The position numbers were made by a program, and so were the translations under genes. The notes beneath the pieces are model-generated. The model was not told the DNA's origin. It saw nothing but the letters and a program-made list of their open reading frames with translations, and ran no database searches. 64,000 nucleotides of DNA, from positions 62,001 to 126,000 of the forward strand of contig NW_023998490.1 of NCBI RefSeq assembly GCF_014805625.2, written 5' to 3'. Shown here piece after piece: positions 45,790-58,731 of this stretch; the first letter of the stretch is position 1, and each line of letters opens with the position of its first letter. Source of the stretch: Glossina fuscipes. Its lineage: Eukaryota; Arthropoda; Insecta; Diptera; Glossinidae.

Positions 45790-46047
45790 TAAGCCGGAAT
45801 TTTGCTTCCAAAGCCCACAATAAATTTGTATTCGACAACTAAATATATAGGTTTCTGCAGATCATGTAGACGTCTCTATAAACCACAATAAAATCAGAAA
45901 ACTGCGTATTTTTTAGAAGAAGAAAACATGTATATCTAAAATATATACACAGCAAATACATTACATTATTTATGCATTACTGGTCATCGCTCTCGCCTCC
46001 CTGACAGTACTATACTGAATATATCCTTAGAACATCTTCCACAACAT

Positions 46048-46857
46048 TTAAGAATCACATATTTTTTTTCGCAGAGGACGACTGGCTATCATATAAACGG
46101 GATAGAGACCTTTCGGAAAATTTTTTTGCTGAGTCATTTTCACGATGCGGAATCCAGCCTGTTTCAAACATGTTTCGTACATTTTTAACGGTCTAGCAAC
46201 TGACGAGTCTTCATCATCTTTTTCGACTTGTCGCGAACTTGTTATATTCTCTTTAATCACAAAGTGACCACCAGCAATTAAACTCTGGCGAATGCGTACG
46301 AAAAGTAGTAGGAGATCTACATCAGTGAGATGTCCTAATACCCATTGAGACCAAACTAGGTTATATTTATTAACATCGGGCCGGAAATCTTGGAGGCCAA
46401 TGTTGTATATTTCACCCAAACGATTTGGATAGCCAAGAACAGCGCCAGAGTCTTTGACACAATATTCGTGAGCTTTTGCAGCAAAGGCCTGATCTTGTTC
46501 AACAAGATCAACTTTGGCAAATAACGGCATAAGCAGATTTTTTGAAACTCTGCCTATACCAGCACCGCAATCTAGCGCACAAGTTTTACTCGCATCTTTA
46601 ATCTTTAGTTCGCGTAAAAAACAATTCGAACCTTGAATATCTAAAGCGTTGATATAGCCTAGCCCTCCAAGCATCCCATTCACAGTAGGTGGAATTTTTG
46701 CCCAATACTTTTGTGCATTTAAATAGAATTCGGAGTTACTGCTTTGAGAAACCACATAATTTTCTTCCTTTTCCAATGATTTCTCTTCTAAATTATCTTT
46801 AATATCCTCCCTTTTCAATGATTTTTTTTCTAGATTATCTTTAATAATATCCTCCAT
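46048..46857 (-). CDS. Ntmt: Alpha-N-terminal protein methyltransferase 1 (NTMT1/NRMT family)
   Basis: Class I SAM methyltransferase that methylates the alpha-amino group of proteins exposing an X-Pro-Lys N-terminus, such as RCC1 and histones (family knowledge). Single exon, 269 aa. Diagnostic blocks: YWAKIPPTVNGMLGGLGYIN, the SAM-binding LDCGAGIGRVSKNLLMPLF at about residues 95-112, LQDFRPD, WSQWVLGHLTDVDL, IKENITSS and DSSVAR; these parallel human NTMT1 throughout. The first 33 residues are an acidic/basic extension made of a 15-residue duplication (KDNLEKKSLKREDI versus KDNLEEKSLEKEEN), absent from the human protein. The start at 46857 is the first ATG of the open frame. Confidence 0.93.
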   Translation of the reverse strand: MEDIIKDNLEKKSLKREDIKDNLEEKSLEKEENYVVSQSSNSEFYLNAQKYWAKIPPTVNGMLGGLGYINALDIQGSNCFLRELKIKDASKTCALDCGAGIGRVSKNLLMPLFAKVDLVEQDQAFAAKAHEYCVKDSGAVLGYPNRLGEIYNIGLQDFRPDVNKYNLVWSQWVLGHLTDVDLLLLFVRIRQSLIAGGHFVIKENITSSRQVEKDDEDSSVARPLKMYETCLKQAGFRIVKMTQQKNFPKGLYPVYMIASRPLRKKICDS

Positions 46858-48812
46858 TGTACAAATGACTTAAAAATAGAAAAATTTTTTAATGCAATAC
46901 TTTATTTATTTCATAATGTCTTTTTTTATACTACATGTGAATTCATGTTTTATGGTATTGCCAGCTTCTTGTTTCTAGAAACGGTTGCCACTATTAGTTT
47001 GTAAGTGATAATATCCTGTAATATATTACAAATATAGATGTCAACACAGTGATGCGTTATTCCGCTTTTCCCGTTAATAAGTCCCAAGTGATTAACACAA
47101 TGCGAAGCCGCGTTACCATATTATTTCATAAGAAAGAAGAAACAAAACGGCATAGATATAAATAAAAGCATACAATTTGACAAATAAAATTAAAGCAATC
47201 AATATGAACGTAAAGAAGAATATACGAAATGCAACGATAAGAAAATTAATATAAAAGCATAATAAATTCTTGATTAGTTATTGAAATATATCTATTTTTT
47301 TGGTTTGTAAGTTGAAACATGGAAAAGAACAACACAATCATAGGCTTTGTTGATGTCTAAAGCAAACTTTACGACTTTCTGACCTTCCGCTTGAAGGCAA
47401 CCTCTTTTAAGCACATGTTAGTAAATATGTGCTGGGTATGCACAATAATACCTAGCGGGAAAATGAAATAACAAAAAGTAACTTGAAAAGAACGAATGTG
47501 GAAGTGGACTTCTCTGACGAAACAAAAAAAAGCAAACGAATTGTTGAATTGTTTTGTTTTGCAAATATATTTAAAATTTGAAACAAACTGTCTCTATTAC
47601 TTGTTTTTCATTCCTTATAAAACTGAACTGTAAACTAATATTTTAAATTGTATAACATAAAAAATAAATTAAGATTAGTACAAAATAATCAAAGAAGTAC
47701 GTAAATAATTGCTAAATTTAAAACAAATTATCTTTATTTCTTGTTGTGCGGTTATTTCTTCTTTTCTATGTAAAAACATGTTTTGCAAATTTTCACCAAG
47801 GCTGGTAATAAGTCGGCGGAGTAGAACTCCCATCAAGAAAACAGGAATAACGTATAATTGTGTTATCGCATAGTCATTCGTAACCGATATATACAAATTG
47901 GTCATTGCGTCTCAGATTATTTTCAGTTTATAAACAAACATTTGGTTTAACGGGAGGGCTGAGGGAATGAAGTGTCATTTTCCTTTTTGGCTTAAAAATT
48001 TTCAAGTGGTAAACACAATGAACACCCGCGCTACCCTATTGTTTGACAAAAATTTGTGAACAATAACAATATTGTTAATCTTCACAATCTGCTTAAATTT
48101 TATGACATCACAAAGAGTCTTTTTGTGTAGCAATTGAAACGTAATTTGAAAATTGCCATCAACTTTAAAATAAATGCTTTTCATTACTTGTTTTTCATTT
48201 CTTACAAAATAATGCGTGGTCTAAAGTAAAATTGCAAATCACAAATGCACAACAGCGTAGGAGAAAAATAAATTAAATAAAACTTAAAAGAAACGATTAT
48301 CATTTCTTCTTGTGCTATTCTTTGGCTAATTTGTATGCAAAACCGTATGATTTGTCAATTCCCCAAAAGTTTGGAGAAAACTCGGAATAAAGTCTCATTG
48401 TGCCAACGCCGTTACCCTTCTAATGATAAATTCATACTTTATTATATACGAGGGACTGCGCAAATAATAATAGAGCTTAGGAATTTTCAATTCATACGGT
48501 TTGTAATCTATATTATTTTATAGTAATAAGAAAGGGGGTCGGTTTTTTAGTTTCACTTCTCAAATCATATGCTTTTATTTATATATACATCCATTTCCTT
48601 ATTTTTTATTGTCAAATAATGTGGTAACACGACTTCCCATTATGTTACCACTTTGTAGTTATTAACCCGAAAAATGAAATACACATCATTCTGTCTCTCC
48701 CTATTTTTTCGTCATATATATAAAGAATTATAAAAAGCGTTATTTTTTATTGAAATATATTCCCAACAGTTCGTACAATTTTTGTAAATTGTATGTAATA
48801 ATTTCAAGTACT
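46858..48812. other. Intergenic region between Ntmt and Pcf11 with diverged internal duplication
   Basis: No supported gene. The segment AACACAATGCGAAGCCGCGT near 47095 resembles AACACAATGAACACCCGCGC near 48013, and the TTACTTGTTTTTCATTCCTT blocks near 47598 and 48184 correspond, so 47.04-47.7 and 48.0-48.35 kb look like diverged copies of one sequence. Frames of 60-76 codons here are not conserved-looking. Confidence 0.4.
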
Positions 48813-48820
48813 TATCGATA
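48813..48820. promoter_or_regulatory. DRE core (TATCGATA) in the Pcf11 promoter
   Basis: TATCGATA, the DREF-binding core, lies about 75-100 bp upstream of a CTCAGTTTTAC initiator-like sequence (about 48890) and a GCCATCTTGAA block at 48914 resembling Pho/YY1 sites. A GATAAG|GTATGT donor near 49067 and an ATTTACAG acceptor at 49505 suggest a 5'-UTR intron. Confidence 0.55.
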
Positions 48821-49544
48821 AATTAAATTTCATTAAACTTAGCAACACTGCATAGAAATTGTGTAAAAACGCCTTTTTCAGAAATTCAGCTCAGTTTTAC
48901 TTTTCATCGGTCGCCATCTTGAAGTTCATTATAATTGTGGAAGCATCGTTTTTATACTAACGCGAATCATATTTAGTAATAAATACAAACATTTCTTTTA
49001 ATCATATTAAAATACATTTACATTAGTGTTAAAGATTGCAATTATAAGAAAACCTTCAGAGATAAGGTATGTAAATATGAGATAACGGTGAAAATTATGT
49101 TGGTGAAAAAAGTGTATGTGATTGTGTATATATAAGCTACGGCTGGCAAAAACCTTGCTGACGTCTTTTTCGTATATTTATGACAAAAGTAACCTAAAAA
49201 ATATGTGCATACATAAATAAGTGATCTATATGTTATTGGTAAACGACAATAGCATCTCCTTTACATGTGCAAATATATCAATTAAAATAATCAACTTCCC
49301 AGGAATCCATTACGGAATGGGGGGTTTTTGTTATATTTAGGAAAGCTTCGTGTTTTTTGCTGTCATATTTTATGACATGTATGCATACATACAGAAAAAA
49401 AATCATATATTGAAAAACTTGTTTAGTTTTTATAAAATAGTGTTTTATTTATTTATCAAGTCTGTGAACAAATTCTTATAAAATTGAAAATTTTCAATAT
49501 TTACAGAATAGAGAAACAACAAAAAAAAGTGAAAATTGCCAATT

Positions 49545-52500
49545 ATGGAGATGGCCGCAAGAACGCAAGGAGAAAATGAAGAACACGTAGCAAAAGAATA
49601 CCTCTCGAGTCTATCGGATTTGAATTGTAATAGCAAACCACACATTAACATGCTAACTATGCTGGCAGAGGAAAACATCGAATACGCCGCAATTATCGTC
49701 AAAGTGGTAGAGCAGCACATTGCCAAGGTTAAAAAATTTGCTTGTATTATTAAGAGAATAACAAAGAATTTGTTGAACCAAAAATATCGTGATTTCGGGT
49801 GAATACAGTGACAAAAAAGAAAGTGATGAGTTATTTAAAATAAAAAAAGAAGACAAAAAAAAGTGGAATCGGTTCCTGGATAAACAAGTTCTTATATGCG
49901 AGTACATCTAATTACTTGCTTATATTTGTGTTAAGGAGGGGATTCTGTCCCAAAGAAACACAAAGACTTGGTGCTTTGCTCCTTAAAATAAAAAGAAATA
50001 AATTGCATATTTGATAATTGTAGTGAACTGCTGTTTTTTTATTTGTCCTCAACAAAACAAAAAAAATTGCTACGCAAAGAACAGTTCACTTTTTGATTCT
50101 ATACAAAAACAGCTGTTTATCGAAACGTTTGAGAATTAAAGAGATTTGGCTTCTTGTTAGCGTATTAATTTTCTGAAGAAAATTTTTTTTTGTTAATTTT
50201 TGTTATAATTTCAATTATTATACCGCTTTGCGTCTTTTTGAAAATTATTGGCTTAGCTTAGAATTTCACTTTGACATCACTGTTAATATTAAGTTTCGGC
50301 AAATGTGAGTTGATAGTCTTTGCATAATTATCAGCTTGAACTGGTTTGTACTAATATCCCTAGGATGCAGTGTTAGTATATTAAAAGTGAACTGTTAGTC
50401 AACATATAGAAGATAAATTCGATACATTTTAAATTGAATTTCATTTGATTGTGAGAAACAATTTGAAATGCTCTTCTAAATCGGTAAAATTGCTTTTGTT
50501 AGTCTCCTAATTTGTACCGTGTGTCCATATATTTGCAAACAGGTTCCACCCGATTTTAAATTGCCTATATTGTATTTAATCGATTCTATTGTAAAAAATG
50601 TCAAGAGCACCTATGTGCAGCGCTTCAGCCAATGCATTGTCAATATATTTTGCGATGTGTTCGAGAAGGTAAGTATCGAATAAAAATGAATTCTTTTGTA
50701 AATCGACGCTAAATGAATTTAATTTTTTGTTTTTTGGAAACAATTAGGTCAACGAGGAGATTAGGCAACGTATGTACGCGTTGCGCCAAACCTGGAATGA
50801 AGTTTTCTCATCTCAGAAACTTTACGCCTTAGATCTAAGAGTTAAGCGTTTAGATAATAATTGGCCAATAACTGCAAGACCGCCCTCAATTCATGTTAAT
50901 CCAGATTTTTTGAAAACGGTAAGTTTGATTTAATCTTATATTAAATCTTAATGAAAAAGGATTTGCGTTCTAATTGTCGACAAAAGGTTAGCGCCTCTCA
51001 GGCCATACCAACAGAAGTAGAAGAGATTTTACAGCATAAAACCCGTGAATTATTGGAACTAAAAAAACGTAAGCTTGAACTTGAGCTTGAGGCTACCAAA
51101 AAACACTTAGAAGAACAAGAAAAACAGCTTTCAAAAGCTGCTGAGGGGGTCGTACCGCCCGTGGAAGCATTGGTAGCTGCTAACGCTCTTCAAACAAGTA
51201 TACGAGCAGCTGCCATGCCTCCGCAAATGATGCCTAACATGATGGCTCCTGCTTTTATGGCGCCCCCGGGCCATCCCGGCCCAATAGGTCCGGGAATCAA
51301 CAATATGCGGCCGGTTTTTCCTAATATGCGTGGGTTCAGGCCCCATTTACATCCGAGCATGATGAGTATACATCCTCAGGTATATATAACATTGTGAATC
51401 ATAAAAAAATTTTTATTTTTCAATTGAGGATTTCGATTTCACAGCCTTTTCCTCCATCCAATATTAATGCGACCAACCCTAACGGTAATAATAACGCCAG
51501 TGGTATGGCTAATAAACCAAAAGTTCATCCCGTAAACTCGGCGTTGCTAAATGTAATTCGCCATCGTGATCCTCGATTGGCACGACAACAACAGCAACAG
51601 CAGCAGCAACAACAACAACAACAACAACAGCTTCAACAAAGGCATGGCACAGAAGCAAATAAAACAACCTCAGAACCTTCAAAATCATCTGAATCATTAA
51701 GAAATGATCGCAGCAGTAAAAATATCCGTAAATCCCCATCGAGAAGTTCTGCTTCCGGAAGCAGTACCCGTTCGGTGGGTCGTTCAAACAAAAGCTCTAG
51801 TCGAGATAAGGAAAAGGATCGAAAGCGTAGCGAATCGAAAAGTTCAACGACATCTTCTTCATCATCTGGATCAAATGCTTCAGCGGAACGGAAAAAATCA
51901 TTCTCATCGGGTAAAGGTAGCAAAAAGTCTGGATCTTCGCCGACTTGTGATAAAGATGCTTTTGAAATAGCACCTTTGTCCACAGCATTTAAACGTAAAT
52001 CGTCTTCGCCAAACAATTCTCCTGCCAAGGCTCGTGATCCCAAACGTTTTACTAGTCATAAAACATATTCACGTAGCAAAACGCGATCTCGTAGTCCTTC
52101 ACCCCGCAAAGATATGTTTAATGACGTCGATTTGCGGAGAGTTTCAACATCATCATGCTCATCGACGACATCGCCAGAAAAACGAGCTAAAACTTCGGAA
52201 GAAATCAATGGCAACGAAATTTTGACGCAGGTGTCGGCAAAAGGTCTAGAGAAAAGTAAGAAATGTCTCCTCCACTTAAATAGCATTTTACAGAAAACAG
52301 TATTTAGTAAAAACAAATCAGAGATTTTCACAATAATATGGTCCAAATGCGCTTTAGCCGGATAGATTAAACCAATCGATGGTGGTGGTTGTGGTGTTGA
52401 ATGCTGGTGGTTGTGGTTATGGTAGTAATATAGTAGTGGCGACGACAATTAGTTTTTGGTAAAAAAAAAATATTCATATCTATATAATTTCTTCGTTCAG

Positions 52501-55500
52501 CTGTATGCAGACGTTTTCGAAAATATTTCTTAAGTACCTTTTGTTGTTTTAATTTGCTAATGATGTAGCTTAGTTTTAATGTGTTTAAAACTAAATTTTG
52601 TACAAAATAAACTGTTCTAAAACTTTTTCCAGTTTGTTGTTTTAATTATCTTCTATTCTATTTGAATTTTAATCTCTATCGATATCCGTCTAAGAGAACT
52701 CATCGTTGAAATTTTAATCGAAGTATATTTGCCCACCCCACCATCGACTTGGCTATTCTAGCTAAAAAGCTATTGGTAGCCTTATTCAAGTAAATTGACT
52801 ATGATAAGAAAAAAACTTGTGGAAAAAAGTTTGAAAAAAAAAAGAAAAAGAGAATGTTAAGTTTTAAAGAGGAATTCTTATTAAGTCAATAAAAAAAAAA
52901 AAAAAATTAAACAAAATTTTTAGCATAATAAATTAATTAATGAGTTTAGTAAACATAAAATTAAGCAGTAATTACTTACTTCTACCATAACAAACTTTCA
53001 TATTAAAAAATGTACATTTTAGAACCTTAACTTATAGTTTACTACATACATAAATTTACATATATATACATATATTTTTTATTTATGGTGATGATGACAA
53101 CTTTCAATTTAAGTTGATCTCGCTTGTAAAGCACTTTTTATTTCTGTTCCTTAAATTTTGCTCGCTTTTTCTTTACTTGGTTTTTTTTTTTTTGAATTCG
53201 TTTCTATTATTAATTTTTTCTTATGTGCCACAAAAAACCACAAAAAAAAAACAAAATCTGTCAATATAAACGAAACCCAATTTTAGATATTAAACCATTA
53301 ATAGAGTCACCCATAATTGGGACTGCAAGAGCGATGGATGTGGATTTGAGGCCACAATTGGTGGTACCTCCAATAAAGGCATCTGTCTTAAGAGCCAATT
53401 CCTCCCCCTCAAGTTTATCGTCTTCAGACTTAAGTCATAAATTGTCGGGAACATCAGTTTCAAGGGCCAGCATCATTATAGATCTAACTTGTAATACAAG
53501 TTGTGCAAGTGCAAACACTAAAGCGACATCATCACCCAACAAAGTCTCATTTAAAATTGAGAAACACGTTAATAAATTAGAAAAATCTTCAGAAAATTTA
53601 ACAGTTACATCAACTTCAAATAAATTGGTTACATCGTTGACATCGTCATCATCGTTACCTGAGGTCACCTCGAACATCGAACAAAGTCACTTAGATATGA
53701 ATGCCAAGTACGCTTGTGATGGCCCTATAATATCTGGCGGTCAAGTAAGTAAAGACCTAGAAGACGAAGACAAGAAAAAACGACCATCAGTCGCTGCAAA
53801 CGAAGAAGAACCTCTCTCTAAAAAGAGCAAGTCCACCAAGCTGGACCCGTGAGTTTCAAATTCGTTCAGATTAGTAATTGAAAATCAATATTTTGACTAA
53901 TTCGAAAATTTTCAGTCTCTTTGGCTCCGAAGACGTTGACCTACGCCAGCTAATGCCAGCCATTCAGCCAAGTTGCAGTGAGGAAACGGCGCCGCCACCC
54001 CCTTCCATGAAGCTTAACGATGCTCTAAGTTGTAATGAAAACTGGGACATATTTAAGGTTTTTATAAAGAAAAAATAGCCACTAAAAATATTTAATCATA
54101 TTTTAACGCTGCAGGGTGAGGCTTCCAAAATTTCGCCAAAAAAATCCTCGACTCTGGATGATGTTCGAGCCAAATTAGCTAAAACGGCGAAATTGAGTAA
54201 ACTTTCGAAAACTGGTATGCATTTCTTGCTGTAGCTATCTTTCTAGATTTTCTTCTGACTTTTCTTACGGTTTGCAGAGAAAAACAATAAGGAATTATCA
54301 CATCGTTTGCGTTTGGCGGAATTGCAGAATATGAATGAAGACACTCAAGAGGCCAATGATGAGAAGATACGTACTATGGTCGTCCAAGCTCAAGAGCTTT
54401 TGGAAGCCAAATCAATTACTCAAGAGCAATACAATAACCTTATGAAAACAGTCATGTCGATTAACGAAGTGAATAAATTGAAAATCGCTAAGCGTCGAGA
54501 ATCGCTTAATGCCATCAAGCAAAAACTAACCGAAGAAGATACAAATGAAGCTGAACGTAACGCTGCACGTGAGGCGGTACTTAAGAAACGCATACCTAAA
54601 ATAAATAAGGGGCAAGTACCAACCAACGACCAAGGAAATTCTCTATCACCTCGCAGTGAAAGCGTTAGCGGTAGTAATGCTGAAAATTCCCCACATCGCG
54701 AAGAAAAGAGCGAATCAAATGACGAGCATATGCCACGCGCAAGGCTAATGCGTGACAAACGGGTATCAAAAGTGTCTAAATGGGGAGATCGTGTTGTTGA
54801 TCCAAATATGGGTAATATGATGCCTTCAGGGCCTCCGCCGCGACCATGGGCTTTGGGTCCACAAAATAAACGCTGCTTCCGTGGTATTGGGCCTCATCCG
54901 TCAATGGCGATTAATATGCGCAACCAATGGCCAATCAATAATATTAACAACGGACCCATACCACCATTTGTAAACGGACCTATGCTACCGCCAATGCGTG
55001 GCCTTCTTGCCTCTTCCATGCCTCAATTGGAATTACAGCAGCCACCAATTATTCCTAAGCCTTGCAATTCAATCGATAATCCCCAGGAGGATCTTGTTCG
55101 CACTATAACCATCGATGGTGTTGCCAAAGAAATACGTTTCTACGACCAGGTTGCGATTGTTTTCATGGAGGTAGATCAGCCCCGCGAAATTGGTTTCCAG
55201 AATGGGCAACGCACTATATTCATCGATAATCATGAACCTCTTATGCTGCAATTTAACGAAGACTATAAATCGGTAACTATTGATGGTGAAGTTTTACGCC
55301 TGCGTTTTGGTTTTCCATCACGTGAATTATATATTGACGAACACTGGTATGAAATATACTTTGGGGGCCCACCGATTACTGTACCAATTAAAAATAAACT
55401 GCGAATGTTGAAAGCGGAAGGTCCTCCACCCCAAGTTAACATTGGCCCATTAAGGCGTGATCTAGTTGTGGGCAAAATTAATATGATTGTGGACGCTCAT

Positions 55501-58246
55501 AATGTCATACCGTTATTCTTGGACGCTCGTGCACAAATATTCAGATTGGGAGACAAAGATCACACCATACAATTCGCTGATAATTTGTTAACAGTTCTCC
55601 TTGATGGTATGCCTACGAGGGTTGAATACGGCGGACTTCCAAAAAGTCTGTTTCTTGGGGGTAAAAAATATTTTGTTCGTTTTGGCGCTTTGCCGCAGGG
55701 TATAGTAGCGGGAAAAGTCCAAATTAAGGATATGATCTACGTGGAAGCACAACCTCCAACGCAACCGTCGACTGAAAAGGAAACGTTTATAAATGCGACA
55801 GGCTCAGAAGAAGTACCAAAGGGTTCGCAAATAGAATCCGTAAAAGAATCTGAGACAGTGCCACCGGGAGCAGCATCATCGTCGACAGCAGTCGTGCCTA
55901 CATCTGCTTTAACCAATGTTAACATAGATGAATTATTTCAAAAGCTCGTTTCAACTGGTATATTGGGTGGTTCAAGCGGCATCTTACCAGCTGTTAATAA
56001 AATACCCGCCGAAGGTGCCGTTCAATCAGAAGGAACTGAATCAACGGAAGCCGCAATGGAAGAGCTTATTAAACCCATCGATTTATCCAAAGCAGAATCA
56101 GTAAAGACACGGCAGGCTGCAGTTGTAGCTACGCTTTTTTCGGGTATGCAATGCTGTAGTTGTGGTGTAAGATTTCCACCCGAACAAACTATTAAATACA
56201 GCCAACATTTGGATTGGCACTTTCGGCAAAACAGGCGTGAGCGCGACTCTTTGCGGAAAGCTAACTCACGTAAATGGTATTACAATCTTAGCGAGTGGAT
56301 AAAGTATGAGGAAATTGAAGATCTCGAGGAACGTGAAAAGAACTTTTTTGAGACACAGCAGAATGATGTCGAGACAATCGATGAAACATCAAATCAACGT
56401 TCGACGAATTCTCCTGTACCCAGTTGCCGGGCTGATCGGGGCGATGTTGATCGCGCATGTGATGCGTGTCTCGAGAAGTTTGAACAATTTTACGACGAAG
56501 ATGCTGACGAATGGTACCTGCGTCGTGCTTTGAGAATCGAAGATAAAATCTATCATTCGTTTTGTTATAAAGACAATAAAAAGGTATACAGACTACTGCT
56601 TTGAATGTTAGACAATATCGATGGTATGTTAAATATAGTTTTTCGTTTCTCCTTTCCAGACTCCCACTAATCCTCCAAAAACTATCGAGGTAGAAGAAAA
56701 CCTTAACAATGACGCTTCTGATCAAACGCTCATTCATATTGATGACGACAATGCTGTCGACATCGAAATAAAATCCGAAACAGGTAAGAATAAAAACAAA
56801 AAAAACAAAAAAAAGACGAAAACGGTAGCGAATAGCATATCCCGCATATATAAACTTATTGATCGCTTTTTTTTAACAAAGAATTCATCCCAACCACAAA
56901 CGTAGTAGTATAGTCGACGAGTGTGCTTTCAGCAAATACCTAAGTTGCGATATTTTTTTTCCTACTTTGGGATCTGATTGGGATAAATTTACAAATATTA
57001 AATAGAATTAATTAATTATATTTCAACACGAATGCATATAGAACGTCCTAGCGTTACTGACGCGCCTGGTGATGAAGAAGACGACGATGTGATTGTGCTG
57101 CCAAATGAAGAGCCTTCCGTTACCGAAATCGACGATGACGATGATGAATATGTTCCAACCAACGTAACTCGTGAAGAAATGGGCACATCGGTAGAAGATG
57201 ATACACCTATCACCCTTAATGAAACTAATGAATCAGATGTCGAAATACAGGAACCTAATATACCGTTCACGGATTTAGACACATATGAGGAAAAAGATCT
57301 TATCACTGGAGAGGAAAGCTCTCAAATGTCATATAAGAATGTGAAGATTAAAGAAGAGCCTAAAGAAGACGAGGATGAAGATGATGGTTTCGAGGACGTT
57401 GGTACTGTAATGATTGCACCGGATGAGATCTCAATTCAGAGTAGCGGTAAGCAATAAAGCAAAAAATATCGACGTCGAGCTCTATCATAATGTTATAAAT
57501 GTTTATTTTGTGCAGAAGAGACGCAGACACCAACTTTAGACTCAACAACGGTGGAAAAGGCCACTGTTCCGGCCAGTCCTCCCTCGTCAGCATCAACTTG
57601 CCCAAATGAAGAAAAGGATGCAGTAAAGGAAGTGCTAACGGCGGATTTAAATATATCCATGGACGGTAACTTAGAGACCGGTAACGAACATAATTTGTCC
57701 GCTGCTGGTCCTGCTCCTACCGTGCCCTTGGTTAGCTTAGTTAATAAGATTAAAATAAATATTACTAAGAACACTATATCAACAAATAGCACTAGTACTA
57801 GTAATAATGCAACATCAACGTCTACAAACACAACTGCAACCAACAATCCAAACTCCAATCTTGTTAGTTTGAATGAAAAGACGAAAGTAACTTTAGGTCA
57901 GCAAGCAATATCGTCTAATCCTATACCGACAATATCGACGATACCGGTCTTATGCAGTGGAGGAACCACCATTCCCAGCATCATGTCAAGTGGCTTTGAA
58001 GAAGATATTGCGAACTCAAATCATAGTGTAAGTACAATATCGGTAATTGGCACCAGTTACGGCATCAGCAATCAGTCAACGTGTTCTCTAACGAAAACCG
58101 ATCATCCTCCACTGCAACCCGCACCGCGTCCGATTGAGGAGACGATTACCTACGAATTAAAGCCTGCGCTGCAAAAGGTTACTTTTAAAAAGAAAGAAAA
58201 AATAGTGTGTGGCAGTGAGACCTCCGGTCTTTGTTCCATTATGTAA
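49545..58246 (+). CDS. Pcf11: Pcf11, pre-mRNA cleavage complex II subunit
   Basis: Couples RNA polymerase II CTD binding to 3'-end cleavage and termination. Exons 49545..49727, 50543..50668, 50748..50918, 50960..51379 (start 50987 also in frame), 51445..52255, 53287..53848, 53916..54057, 54115..54214, 54278..56583, 56660..56783, 57042..57446, 57516..58246; every phase agrees, about 2026 aa. Residues 1-125 are the CTD-interacting domain (EYLSSLSDLNCNSKPHIN, LPILYLIDSIVKNVKS). A coiled coil follows (ELLELKKRKLELELEATKKH), then poly-Gln at about 349 and a Ser/Arg/Lys-rich stretch. DRDRxRLP-like RDPRLAR and VDLR repeats are present. Near residue 1460 CCSCGVRFPPEQ .. HLDWHFRQNR is the first zinc finger; SRKWYYNLSEWIKYEEI binds Clp1; the second finger is CDACLEKFEQFYDEDADEWY. 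The C-terminus is SGLCSIM, as in animal orthologues. Confidence 0.95.
51592..51645 (+). repeat. Poly-glutamine (CAR)n tract in Pcf11
   Basis: About 15 consecutive Gln codons mixing CAA and CAG, then LQQRHG. Mixed codons make it a moderately stable protein repeat; its length may vary between individuals. Confidence 0.9.
52256..53286. other. Large Pcf11 intron with alternative 3'-end signals
   Basis: The donor AAAA|GTAAGA at 52255/52256 joins TTTTAG at 53286. Reading through would add KKCLLHLNSILQKTVF.. to a stop at 52363. AATAAA near 52608 could allow an intronic polyadenylated isoform, notable because Pcf11 orthologues are known to autoregulate by intronic polyadenylation (recalled for vertebrates). 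A further TATCGATA lies at 52677..52684. Confidence 0.4.
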
Positions 58247-58651
58247 ATATGACATTTTTCTTCTTAGGGACGTCGGGGAGGGGGGCCTTTTTTAATAATA
58301 TGTACATTTAGAAAGATTTAGAGAGAGAGAGATCATGTATAGCTTGAGAAATATTTGGCTCATTCTAGAATCGTTGATTAGTTTTTAGTATCTTCGTTTT
58401 TTAATTAAGTTTACATATATTTCTAAGGTCACGTCACGCGTTCGTTCATCCGTTCGACTGTGATACGTTACAAAAATCTGCGTTTAATTTATTATTTAAC
58501 TTTATTAAAGAAGGAAACTGACGAGTGATGTATCTCGTCCCCATTGAGACTTTCCTTAATTATCGTCGTTTCTTTTACTTGATACACTTATCATCACATG
58601 AATTCCAAGTTCTTTTCTCTTTCTTTCTCTTGTTTGGAAATTTTAACGCTA

Positions 58652-58731
58652 AATAAAGAAACATAAAAAGGAAAATATTATGTGTATTTGTATATCTAAT
58701 AATCTTTATATTTACATGAAAGTTAAATAAA
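58652..58731 (+). terminator. Candidate Pcf11 poly(A) signals
   Basis: AATAAA occurs at 58652..58657 and 58726..58731, 405 and 480 bp after the Pcf11 stop codon; both are followed by A- and T-rich sequence. Cleavage sites cannot be placed exactly. Confidence 0.5.

Noticed and set aside
49653..49907. Minus-strand ORFs over the first Pcf11 exon
   Set aside because: Overlap the CTD-interacting domain exon, which has clear family similarity.
51509..52043. Long ORFs antisense to Pcf11 (92 and 136 codons)
   Set aside because: Mirror frames of the Ser/Arg- and Gln-rich Pcf11 exon; no independent support.
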